Assembly: GCA_030159075.1 (NCBI GenBank)
Contig: BROG01000517.1
Span: 443,501-507,500 of the forward strand
DNA: 64,000 nt
From: Atrina japonica
Taxonomy: Eukaryota; Mollusca; Bivalvia; Pterioida; Pinnidae
Direction: 5' to 3'
Below are positions 27,401 to 40,952 of the stretch, in pieces; position 1 is the first letter of the stretch; every line of letters begins with the position of its first letter. The position numbers were made by a program, and so were the translations under genes. Below the pieces are notes generated by a model. It had not been told where the DNA came from. It ran no database searches and saw only the letters and a list, made by a program, of their open reading frames with translations.

Positions 27401-30400
27401 CTGTTTCTTCCCCCCCCCCCCCCCCAATTCTTTTTTATTATTATTGATGTACAGTAACAAATTACAGGTATACACAGGTATAGAAATTCTTATATTTCTG
27501 TATATTTTTGTGAAAATAAGGTCAAGTCCGTGCAGTATGTATATACAAATAATATGGTTGAATTAATCATTTGAAAATGAAAATTGCCAAACTGGGTTTC
27601 TCAAGCAATTTTCACAAAATATTCCAAGATATTTAGAATTTTACATCTGTGTATCTCTTTTTTTGTTGTAGTTTTCTTTCATCAGTCTAAGCAATAGGAA
27701 AGAATAAAGTAAAGCTTGCTTTAGCACCTGTGTATAAAGACCACCTGGTCATAAAGACTTTTTTTTTGCTGTCCCCAATAGTACCATTTGTGTACAAATC
27801 AACCTCTATATAAAGACCACCTACCTATAAAGACTAGTATTGATGTATCAGTTAGAGGGTCTTTATATACAAGATTTTCTGTATTTTTTTTTAAAAAATC
27901 ACAGCTAATTCCCCTTTAAAAAATAGCTGAAATAAGCATATACAGTCAAACCTTGTTATCTCAATAATCGAGACCAAGCCAAAAAATTGAGATAAACAGG
28001 TCCTCGAGTTAAAAGGTCTGTCACTAGATAGAATCCAGATTCTTCTTGCGAGCATTTTGTTAAAAGGTCTGTCACTAGATAGAATCCAGATTCCTCTCGC
28101 GAGCATTTTGTTAAAAGGTCTGTCACTAGATAGAATCCAGATTCCTTTCGCGAGCATTTTGTTAAAAGGTCTGTTACTAGATAGAATCCAGATTCCTCTC
28201 GCGAGCATTTTGTTAAAAGGTCTGTCACTAGATAGAATCCAGATTCCTTTCGCGAGCATTTTTGGTAATTGCCAGAATACTTTCAGGCCTACATGTATAT
28301 TGTTTATCATTTATCGTCAGTATATGTGTACGCTGATGGCTAAAAATAAGGTGTGTTGTCATTATGTGTATTAAAAGAATGATACAGAAGGCATTATTGT
28401 TCAACACTAATCATATCATCAAATCCATCAATACCGAACTAAAACAGAGATGATTCAAATGGTTGGGCCATGTGTTCAGAATTGCAAATGACAGACTGGC
28501 AAAGGTAGCTCTACGTTGGACACCATGTGGGAAGAGAAAACATAACATAACATAGGGACTATAGCTAAAGCTAATTGATGCTGTTGTGGTGTTGCATGTT
28601 TATGGATGCATAGCTATGTGGTTTTAAACCTGACAAACACCAATGAAAAGTCTATTGATGCTGTTGTGTGTGCATGTTTCTATCATTCTGTATCTCTATT
28701 TTTCAGGTGGGAAAAAGATAATGACAACAGACATTTCAGCACTAGAGGTCAGACATGGTCAATATCTAAAACTGGTCACTCAGACATCTCCAGAGAAATT
28801 TGAATGTGCTCTGTCAAAGAGTGATGTAACAGGAGTATGTGGTCATCTGATGTCCATGGTGGTCAGTAACAAAGGTGTTGAAAATACACCTTTGGCTTTG
28901 CTTGCCAACTATGTGAAGGAGGCTTTGTTTAAACTGCATGCAGATACATCGTGTCACGATACACCAGGTATTTACATAAAGATAGTGTCAAGGCCACATG
29001 TTCCTATCAAAAGATTCACTAGGTGTATACTAATTCTAAATGTCAAAGACATGTAACAGATACATTGTGCCACAAAACACCACATACATGTGAATGCATA
29101 TATTAACTGCCTTACCTATACCTTGCGGTATATTAGTCATATCATTTACCTTACCTGTGTCTTGTATTATATTAACCATATCATCTACCTTACCTGTGTC
29201 TTGTACTATATTAACAATATCATCTGCCTTACCTGTATTTAGTGGTACACTAACAATATGATCTGCCTTACCTGTATTTAGTGGTACACTAACAATATGA
29301 TCTGCCTTACCTGTATTTTATGGTACACTCACAATATCATCTGCCTTACCTGTATCTTGTGATACATTAACCATATCATCTGCCTTACCTGTATCTTGTA
29401 ATACATTTACCATATCATCTGCCTTACCTGTATCTTGTAATATTTTAACCATATCATCTGCCTTACTTGTATCTTGTAGTACAGTAACTATATCATCTGC
29501 CTTACCTATATTTTGTAGTACATTAACCATATCATCTACCTTACTTGTATCTTGTAGTACATTAACCATATCATCTGCCTTACTTGTATCTTGTAATACT
29601 TTAACCATATCATCTGCCTTACCTGTATCTTGTAGTGTATTGACCATATCATCTGCCTTACTTGATTTTGTGGTACACTATCAATATCATCTGCCTTACC
29701 TACATTTTATGGTACATTAACCATATGTCTTACCTAAATTTTGTGGTACATTAACCATACTATCTACCTTACTTATATCTTGTAGTACAGTAACTATATC
29801 ATCTGCCTTACCTGTATCTTGTAGTACATTAACCATATCATCTGCCTTACCTGTATCTTTTAAAACATTAACCATATAATTTACCATGTTTACTTCACCT
29901 GTACATGGCAATACTTTAACCATATTATCCTCTTTACCTGTACATGGCGGTCCTTTAACTGTGATACCTCCTTTACCTGTAATAGTGGTACTTTAACCGT
30001 ATTACCATCTTCACCTGTACATGGTGGTACTTTAACCGTATTACCATCTTCACCTGTACATGGTGTTACTTTAACTGTATTATCTTCTTCACCTGTACAT
30101 GGTGGTACTTTAACCGTATTACCATCTTCACCTGTACATGGTGGTACTTTAACCGTATTACCATCTTCACCTGTACATGGTGTTACTTTAACCGTATTAC
30201 CATCTTCACCTGTACATGGTGGTACTTTAACCCTATTACCCTTTTCACCTGTACATGTTGTTACTTTAACTGTATTATCTTCTTCACCTGTACATGGTGG
30301 TACTTTAACCGTATTACCTTCTTCACCTGTACATTGTGGTACTTTAATCATATTACCTTTTTCACCCGTACATTGTGGTACTTTAACCGTATTACTTCTT

Positions 30401-33400
30401 CACCTGTACATGGCAGTACTTTAACCCTATTACCCTCTTCACTTGTACATGGCGGTACTTTAACCCTATTACTGAGCCAACTTGGTGCGCTCGACTCTTG
30501 ATCATGAGGTTTTGAGTTCGAGCCCAACCAATGGCAGGTTGGTTTCCTGTCCTTCAGATTGAGACAGTAAAACCGAGGTCCCGTGTCACAGTAGGTGTCG
30601 GCACGTTAAAGAACCCTCACTGCTCAGTGGCAATAAGTGCCGAGCATAGGCCAAACTTTGATGCTCTTCACCAGCATGGGTGACATCTCCATATGAGTGA
30701 ATGATTCTTGAGTGGGACGTTAAACAAGAATAAACAAACAAACAAACCATACTACCCTCTTTACCTGTACATGGTGGTACTTTAACTGTATTACCCTCTT
30801 CACCTGTACTGTGTATAAAATAATGAAATGTGATTTTGATGTCCTTGAGATATAAGAACAGTGGTCATACAGGGTGCAACAATAACACCTGTCCAGTATT
30901 AGTCCATTCTATAGTCAGAGAAGTGACGGTTACTTAGCATTTGTCCCACAGGACAAATTAAGTTCACCTGACTAAAAATCCTTTCATGAAAACACTGATT
31001 TCATGGAAGATAGTATATTCGAAATGAGCTTATTTGGTCACCTATTCTCAGTATTATATAGAAGTGTAGTGACTTTAAATTTTTGAAGGGCCCACAGGAG
31101 AAGTTAAAATTTAAATGATTGTTGAATCATTGTATTTTGTCTATTTGCAATTCTTTGGTTTCCATAAATTATCTGGAAATTCTCTTCATATATTATAACC
31201 AAATTTGGTCAGTTGCTTTATATCAATAAGATATAGGGTTTGGTAATGACATACATTTGCCAGTGTTTTTATTTTATTATATATTTTAACAAATGAAACA
31301 GGTGCCCCTCCATCTGATGAAAGCAGGACTGACAAGGCTGTGAACTTTGTCATGGAGTGTTTGAATAAACTGCCATTAAGAAGCTGTGCAGTTGTAGCAT
31401 CTCAGGTAAGTTATATTGCACTACTAGACTCGTAGGTTTAAGTGTTGAAATATTGAATGAAAAGTTCTCTAGGACCTTCAGTTGATGCATGTTCAATAAA
31501 AATGTCAAATTATTGATGTGTTGACAAACTCTAAAAATGTAGTTTTGATGTTTAATAATGTTAAAGAAGCCTCCCTGCATTAGCATACTAATAAACTAGT
31601 CAAAACATGTGAAACACCATCTGATACTGGTAACATCTCCATACAAGACAATCTAATTCCCGTGTTTTAATATATACCTATCAATATTCCCATTCTGGAT
31701 TACCACTGGCTTTTTCTTTCCTTGGGATGAGACAGTAAAAACCGAGGTCCCGTGTCAAAGTAGGTTTCTGCACGTTAAAGAACCCTCGCTGCTCCATCGC
31801 CATAGGTACCAAATATAGGCCAAAATATGAAACCCTTGGTGATGTCTCCATATGAGTGAAAGATACTTGAGTGGGACATTAAATAACAATACAGCAACAA
31901 CAATAACTGAATCCATACCGTTACTTTCTAAAACTATGCTTTGTTATCTAAAATTTAAAGTTGTCCTGGTCTAGAGAGACTTCACCCTGCAAGATTATAT
32001 GGATTTTACTAAACTGTTATGATAATATATATGTCCTGACATTACCTCAGTTTACACAGAAGTGACATAACAGTCATTGGTAAATTGGTGTTGAAAATTA
32101 TTTTAACTTTTTCATTGGTGACTTTGTAATTGTGACTTTAGCCAAGAGATAAGCTGTAGTAAATATACCGGTAAAAAAGTTTTGGCAAATAAAGTCATTT
32201 ATCAGTCTATATGTTAGTCATTGACTTTGACCTTATTTTCTTATTTTTGTTTCAGATATTCCTGGATCCCCTGGGACAAGTTGTTGGATCAACTAAGTCC
32301 AAGTCTCTCTTAATGAAAGCGTGTCGGACAATAACACAGGAGAATTGCTTACAGGAACTGGGCTGTTTACTCGGAATAAGTGAGTGGACTCATCAACTCC
32401 AGGCCAAGTGTATGCCTCCTTTATCAACTCTGGAAGATATTCCTGTTGAGGAGGCAGAAGAATTCTTCAATGATAATACTGTGGAGGTAATTTTAGTATC
32501 AACAGACATCTACAGTTTCAACAAACTGCAAATATCTGTTGTTTTTGGAGAAGTGATTTTTACGGTGCATGTCACAATTCATCAATAGCTCTTTATAAGA
32601 CATTTTGAAGTACAGTAGTCTGATTCATCAAAAACATTTTTGACATGTCTTTTGACATGTTACACCTATTCCCAAACACTTATGAGCCATTTCATTTTGT
32701 ATAACAAAATTGTAAATTTTCTGATACAAGGGCTGAGGTTTCTCTAGACAGGGTAGTAACTTTGGTAACCAACTACACATATTCAGCAATTGTTTTAGTA
32801 AAAAAGTAGATTTAATTAAACTGTAAAAATACAAAAATTGCCACATACTGAAACATTTGGCTCAATACACATTGCCTCATATGTGATAAAATACACCTGC
32901 CTCACATGTGATACAAGACACCTGCCTCATGTGTGATACAATTAACCTGCCACATGTGTAATACAATACACCTGCCTCATGTGATACAGTACACCTGCTT
33001 TATGTGTGATACAATTCACCTGCCTCATCTGTTTATGCAATACACCTGCATCATGTGTGATTCAATGCACCTGCCTAAAGTGTGATACAAAACACCTGCC
33101 TCACACATTATACAATACACCTGCCTGACATGTGATACAATATGCCTACCTTATGTGTGATACAATACAATGCACCTTCCTCAGGTGTGATACAATTCAC
33201 CTGCCACATGTGTGATACAATACACCTGTCTCACACATTATACAATACACCTGCCTCACCTGTGGTACAATTCACCTGCCTCATGTGTGAATCAATATAC
33301 TGCCTCGTGCCTCATACAATACACCTGCCTCACATGTGATACAATATGGCTGCCTGATGTGTGATACAATTCACCTGCCATATGTGTGATACAATACACC

Positions 33401-36400
33401 TCCCTCTTGTGTGATACAATACATTTTCCTCACCTGTAATACAATACATTTGCCTCACCTGTGATACAATACTTCTTCCTCACCTCTAATACGTTACACC
33501 TGCCTCACATGTTATACAATACACCTTCCTCTTGTGTGATACAATACATCTTCCTCACCTGTAATACAATACATTTGCCTCACCTGTCATACAATACTTC
33601 TTCCTCACCTCTAATACATTACACCTGCCTCACATGTTATACAATACACCTTCCTCTTGTGTGATACAATACATCTTCCTCACCTGTAATACAATACATC
33701 TTCCTCACCTGTTATACAATACATTTGCCTCACCTGTCATACAATACTTCTTCCTCACCTCTAATACATTACACCTGCCTCACATGTTATACAATACACC
33801 TTCCTCTTGTGTGATACAATACATCTTCCTCACCTGTAATACAATACATTTGCCTCACATGTTATACAATACATTTGCCTCACATGTTATACAATACTTC
33901 TTCTTCTCACCTCTAATACATTACACCTGCCTCACATGTTATACAATACACCTTCCTCATGTGTGATACAATATACCTTCCTCACCTGTAATACAATACA
34001 TTTGCCTCACTTGTGATACAATACATCTGCCTCGTGTGATACAATACACCTACCTCATGTGTGATGCTATATATCGACCTCACCTGTGATACAATACACC
34101 TGTCTCACCTGTGATACAGTACACCTGCCTCACCTGTGAAACAATACAAGATTTTAACCTGTTCATTCCGGCAAGTGCTCAAGAAAATGTACCTGTCTTA
34201 CATGGTTTTGACCTGGAGAAGGACAATTGGACAAACATCAATGTCAAGCCCTGTCCAAAGACAGAGTCATTCCACAGACCTCTTTTAAAACCATAGTGAC
34301 CCAGTTCCTTTGCCAATCATTCCCTGCAAGAAGTACAAATAAATATTAATTTAAGCTACTTTGCATCTGTGAATTGAAAAAAATGTGATTATTTTAGTAG
34401 AGAGAAATATCTGAAAATTATGAACCATGAAAGTGAACCTCTGGACAGTAAACAAATAATTAGTCATATCAGTGAAAATGACAGATTTGGTTTCTTATTC
34501 AGATGGAGGAAAGTGACGATGAATCTGAGTCCGAGTCCTCCTCCGACAGTTCATTTTTGTCAGATGTAGAGGATGATGATCAGGAAGTACAGATGAAATC
34601 ACAAGATGTCAAAGACCTCATTGTTTTAGATGAAGTGCATGGATCTAGTGAAGAAAGCATGGATGTAGAGAAAGAAACATCAAAGTCAGGTAAGACCTCA
34701 TTATTCTTATCAGTTAATGCAGATTTTGGAGACATTTCTTTTCATTTGATTAGTGTTAAACACTTCACTTTTCAGTTTTGGTGTTATATTGTGGTATCCA
34801 GTTTTTAACGTTGGAAGGAGACACCCAGAGTCACCAAACTTTCTGAAGTAAACTGACAAGTTCTGTTGCCTGCCCAAAAATGTTTTGAATTTGTGGTTTA
34901 ACAACCCCCCCCCCTCCCCTCCAAAAAAAACACTTTAATTTGTTGTTTAATCTATAACAAAGAACCTTGATTTTGTTGTTAATTCTAAAGTACCAGTCCA
35001 TGATTTATTGTCTACCATAAAAAACCTTTAATTTGTTGTTTTCGTAAAGAAAAACCATTGAATTTGTACTCTACTGGTACTGTAACAGCTCCGGACAATT
35101 TATAAATACGGGTATAAATAACAGGATTTCGCTAGATATTTTCCTACATGTCGTCTGCTTATACAATCTAAAAAGATGTACTACAGCCAGAAATTTCAAA
35201 ACAGTAATTTTTAATAGATTGTTACGTTAGTTTATCTGTGTTCCTCTCAACTTTCATGTTCACACTCTGCCTCTGGGGGAAGTGATGTCATGACGACATG
35301 AGAAAAAATAAGATTATTAACATTTTAAATCAAACAAAACATATGGATATGATCATATTCATATAAAATTACTCACTCCTAATAATTAACACATAAATTT
35401 TGTCCATTTCACTCTTTGTTGAGCCTAAAAAGTTTGTTAAACATAACACTCAAGGATCTGTTATAGTAAAGGTTCGGAAAATGGCACCGCACTTCAATTG
35501 GGGAAACTCTAACACAAGGTCTTTTAAATTTTTTTCCCATTTTTTTCTTTGCATATTTTAAAGGAATTTGTAGTTTTCCATATAAAAACTATAATTTGTT
35601 GTTTACCCTATTAAACTATAATTTGTTGTCTGTTTTAAAAAAAACCTCGAATTTGTTGTTTGCTTTAAAAAAAAACCCTGAATTTTTTTGTTTTGAAAAA
35701 GAAATTGAATATGGAATTTGGTCTTTTAAAACATCTAAATTTAACAAGATTGGAATTACTTTTACCATGCTTGTGTCTGAGTTATTGATATATACAGATA
35801 ATTTGGTATTCATTAGTCTTTAGACCTTGAGTCATGAAGACTATTACTTCTCTGGTTATTGCAGGTTCGAGTCGTGCTGGAACCTAAGCTATATTTTTAT
35901 GAGAAAGTTTGGCAGTTAACTTGCGGAAGGCGAGTAGTCTTTTCCTTGGTGCATTGCAACCAGGTTCTCTCCTCCACCATTAAAAACTGGCGGCCACCAT
36001 ATAACTGAAAAATTGTTGTATGCGGTGTATAACACATTTATAATTAAAAATTTCTAATGATTTCTCTTGTAGATGAGGAGGTAGATAAAGACAAAGAAAC
36101 AGAACAGAAAGAAAGTGGTGAGGTAGAGGCTTCACCGACAGAAGAGGAAGAGTGTAATGAAGATGGCACACCTCTAACGGCCGAACAAAAACAGGAAAGA
36201 GAGTGCAGAATTATTGTTGAACAAATCCGGCGAGATGAATTTGGTATTGGTGTTGAACTAAATGAAGATGGTCAGAGATTGATGGCTGTACAACAGGAAA
36301 GACTTGGAAGAAGTCTTGATAGATTATCAAAAGACTTATACAGTAAAGATACCCACTTTGTGCTAGGTAATTTACAAACTTTTGTCAAATATTTACCATC

Positions 36401-38716
36401 TGTTGGCTCCGACACTATATAATCATTATAAAAAAAAATCATCATCTCATAACTGCCAACGGCTGTTCCAGGAATTGTGCATACAAGAACAGGTGTGCAT
36501 TATTAATGGAAATTTGAATTCCAATTAAAACATAATGAAAAAAAGAAGAAAAACATAAGAAATAAGTAAATATAAGCATTGAACTGCTGTCAGTTGGCAT
36601 TCATGGGCTTAAGAATGCCAACTGGACGAAGCAAATTGATCATGAACAACTAACATACTTCATGCAATTTGCCTTTGTCCAGCTGGCATTCATAAGTCCA
36701 TGAATGCCAACTGACATCATTTCAATGCTTAAATAAATCACAGTGGCTTAGTTGAGTAGTATTTGCTTTATGAACAAAAGGTTAATGGTTATTAGCCCAT
36801 CCCAGTCAAGCCTTCATGGCAGTGTCATTCAAGTGTCATATTTCCTTCTATGACTTCAACCTGTTTGAATTAAAACTCGCTGGGTCTATAAAGATAATAA
36901 TGTGTTCAATTTTTTAACTTTTCACCATTTTACTTAAGAATGGTGTTTTTTACACAGGTGTTTCTATGTTCTTTATTAAAATGCCTCAAATCAAGGATTT
37001 TCAGCCCTTTCGTAGGAGGTTGAAATAAGGCCCCATTCCCAATGCAAAAACAGTACAGTCAAAAAATTCCAATGGAAGTCAATGACAATGCATTTGAAGG
37101 GATTTTTGTATTTGTAAACAGATTTGTGTATTTTTAGATTTTCCAATTTCAATAAAAGGACTATATATGATAAGGGTCCAAAACGGCCCCCAAAAGGTAG
37201 GTGGTTATATTTTCATAACAAGTTCTTCATATTGTCTAAAGTTGAGATCTAAGTAGTTTGACTTGCTCTCTTGACCCCAAAGGTCATTTCAAGGTCATGT
37301 TAAGTCAATGGAACTCCAGTGACTTAATGAACTTTTGTGTTAAGTTTGGTGAAAAATTATTTCAAGAAAATGAAGTTTATTCCACAGATTAATTTTATCT
37401 GGTGAAAAATATATCTAAATATAAAATGAGTTCCTTTAAAAATATAGTATTAAAAAGAAAAAAAATGTACATTCTCAGATTCAAACCCCGGACCTTTGAG
37501 TCACAATCTGACGTGCTAACCATTATGCCACAATCACTTATATGCAAAAAAGTTGTAAAATGTTAAACAGTTTGATTTAAAACCCAACAAGAGAATGCAG
37601 TCGCTAGTTCTATATCCATATATTTTGTACTCGTATGGCTTACTTTGGAAAACTAAATGTTCTATATATTTACCTAAAAGATCTATACTCCTATTTTTTA
37701 AACAGTAATATTATTTCTACGTATACACTTGATAACAGTGTCGGTGATGCCTGAGTTCAGAGGTAACATTCTAAAAATAGATTCTGTGCGGTAGGCCTGT
37801 ATTCGGCGCTCGGGTAAAGAAATGCATAAGGGCCAAGCATCCAGATCAGGCAAACTGTAAATTGACCTACATGTACAGTACGGGCCACGCGGATTCCGCA
37901 AAAGTCACGTCATCGCGGCGGGGTTAGTTATGAGCAGTCGTCCGCGATGAAATCGCGGCTATTTAACGCGGTCGCCGTCATCGCGGTGGTTGAAATTTCT
38001 CGCAAAATCGCGGGGATGAATCAAATCATCGCAAATCGCGGCTGTTGAAAATCATCGCAAATCGCGGCTGTTGAAAACCATCGCAAATAGCGGCTGCTGA
38101 TCTCCGTATACTACTGGAATTGTCGAACGGAATTCTGTTTTGTGTTTGTGTTTTTTTATGCGAGGTCAATCTATTGATTCAATATAAAAAAAAATACATT
38201 ACTATTCGCTTAAATGCGACAATTATCTTCTATAGTACCCGAAATATGTACCTTCAAATTGATCCCAAACCAAACAAAAACCCCCCGACTTTCACTTTGT
38301 TCAACAGTTCTGTTATAATTTGCATCAAACTCTCCAAAGTTCTTCTACGTCATGTAATGAAATTTGATTACCCAAGCCGTCAAGTCCAAAGTTATCCGTG
38401 CGTGAAGTGTAATCACATTTCTGCACAGAGTTGGACACGTGGGACCTTCTACCTTACAAGTATATCGCTTTTCAACTATCCGTAACTGTGATATTAGACA
38501 TCGTATGTGTCAATTTACACAAATTTTGTGACATCAATTAAAATATCGACAAAAAGAAATAACGGAACTTCGACTAATCCTATCGAGGTTTATTTTCTTT
38601 CGATCCTACCTACTTCGTATTACGTTTAGTTATCTACGTACCTGGTTTATAAAACAGAATTTCAAACAAAAACTGTAAGCCAAATTTGTGACGGCCCTTA
38701 AAAATTCGAAGTTCTG

Positions 38717-38757
<41 letters not shown>

Positions 38758-40921
38758 CACATGTATTTTTGCTCGGTCAAAAGATGTATTTCTCATTCCA
38801 CCCAATATTTTAACGGTACTATGTTTTGTTTCATTGGTTTAATGGTTTAAAACAGTTCTTTCGCCTGCTGCATATAATATCAAGGTTCATCATGACTTTA
38901 AAATCACAAAAAAGTTTACATCAATAGAATTATCATGTATGCGATACTAGTATAATAAAGAATTTCCTGGTCTCCTGACCATTCCACTTAGACTACCGGA
39001 CGTTTATGATATACTAAAGCTAATGTAATTGAATTTGGGTTGCCGATACCTTTATCCTACCCGACTTAATATGAACTTCAGTTAAAGTATTGTGCAACTG
39101 TGTACACTTTTTTTAAATTAAGATTAAAAGTGGTACGAATAATATACATGTATTAGCAAAATTTCAAGGAAATCTGTACCCGATTTCGTTATACGAAACA
39201 TACAATTCATTCACGCGGGTAAAACTTTTTACAAAGTCTTTTTAAAAAGTTTTTACCATTCGATGCTTTATAAAAGTAAACTTCCCAGGTTTCAAAAACT
39301 TGTAATTGTAAACAGTTAAATGACGTTTTATGTCCCTTGTTTGTGACTAAGTTAAATGTCGGGGCGTCTAATAATCCAAAAATACAATTTAATAATTGAT
39401 TTCGAATCTGAAAATAAACCATATGAAATTAATGCAAGCTATATTTTAACAGTTTAGAATGAAATTTTGTTCCATAATCTGTGTATATCTACATCCATCC
39501 TAACTCAGTAGCGCATTCTTCCAGAACGACAACTATATACATGTATTTTGTCATAAAATTGGTAAAATATACATGTAGCATTAATATCCCCGATGTTTTA
39601 ATAATAGATTCGATATCAATTTTTTTATTTAGCCGTATATATAACCACCATTGAACTAGATACAGTTCATGACTTGCGCGTATAGAAGCTGAGTTTTATC
39701 TCTTGACAGCGATTTATGACCCCGTCGCTATGGATACCCCATTGTTTTGTCCCTGTTATGTAACTGCAACGATCTGTGGTCTTCAACGAGGAGCCATTAT
39801 AACTGTAAGTTGTTCAAATAATGTGGACTCTGATTAAAGAAGATGGATCTTCGGTGGGGGTGGGTGGGGGTAGATTTTTTTTTTTTACAAACACACCAGA
39901 TTTGGATCAGCCATACTTTAAGATTTAGTCTTAATATTGGGAAAATATAGGGGCATCTAGCGTGACATCACATTTCGAATATAAAATTTGTGAATACTGA
40001 GTTGCCTTTATTGTTGACCTACATGATCATATCATATCATGGCAAAGACCGTTGTTCATTTCCTAATAAAGATGATTCTGAATAATGGTTTAGATAAAAT
40101 AAAAAAATACCCACTTGATCTTTTATTGTTCAACATACTATGTATCTACGTCTGTTCGCACATAGTTGCTAAAATAAACTCGACTAAAATAACCTACCGA
40201 CTTTATGAAAAGGAAAAGTCTATCAGCGATATTTACAGTCTAACAGGCATTTTTTTTTTTTGGGGGGGTGGGGTGACTATTTCTTACAGGTATTGATGAT
40301 GACATAAACATGATAATCCAAACTCACAAGGGAGTCATGATTGTTGCAAATCACGCCAATACATACATATTCAAGATCATATCAGGTGACACGAAATATG
40401 CAATGACAGCATAATACTGCTTACACAATCAAATGATTGGGTGGAAGATGGTTGAAAGTATCGACTACACGTATATATATATATCACTGACGTCGGAAGC
40501 AAAATGAATGTGGAGTGGTTTAACCAACTTAAAAAAAAAACCACACACACACACAAACCAGACTATACCCCAATTTTCAACACCTATGTCTATCTTTGCA
40601 AAAAAGGGGGGGGCTAAGCCCCCTATCCCCCGGTTCCGACGCCTATGTATATATTGAATTTGTGCAAATATATTATACTTTATTAATTATTTTATTGTAC
40701 TTAAATATATTTTACGCTCTTTAAAATAATTTAAAACCGTAAATGACGTTTAATGACCAAAAGATAAATAGAAACAATTACAAATGCACAGTTTCCCTTG
40801 ATTGTGACCGAGTTCAATGTCGGCGCGTCTAATGATCCAACAATACAATTTAACAATTGATTTCGAATCTGAAAATAAAACGTTTGAAATTAATGCATAG
40901 GCGTCGCAAGCAAATTGAAAG

Positions 40922-40952
<31 letters not shown>

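Noticed and set aside
27891..28374. Long open frames on both strands with repeating LASILLKGLSLDRIQIP-like residues
   Set aside because: They come from a 51-bp tandem repeat whose length is a multiple of three.
29318..30351. Repeating 13-residue proteins on the - strand (KADDMVNVLQDTG and GNTVKVPPCTGED)
   Set aside because: Products of the 39-bp satellite; no start context, no splice support and unit-level drift typical of non-coding DNA.
29160..30480. CRISPR-like array (regular repeats with variable spacing)
   Set aside because: Units are directly tandem with gradual divergence and no unique spacers, in a eukaryotic intron.
33142..33966. Open frames rich in LPHMLYNTPSSCVIQY
   Set aside because: Shadow of the 25-bp array.
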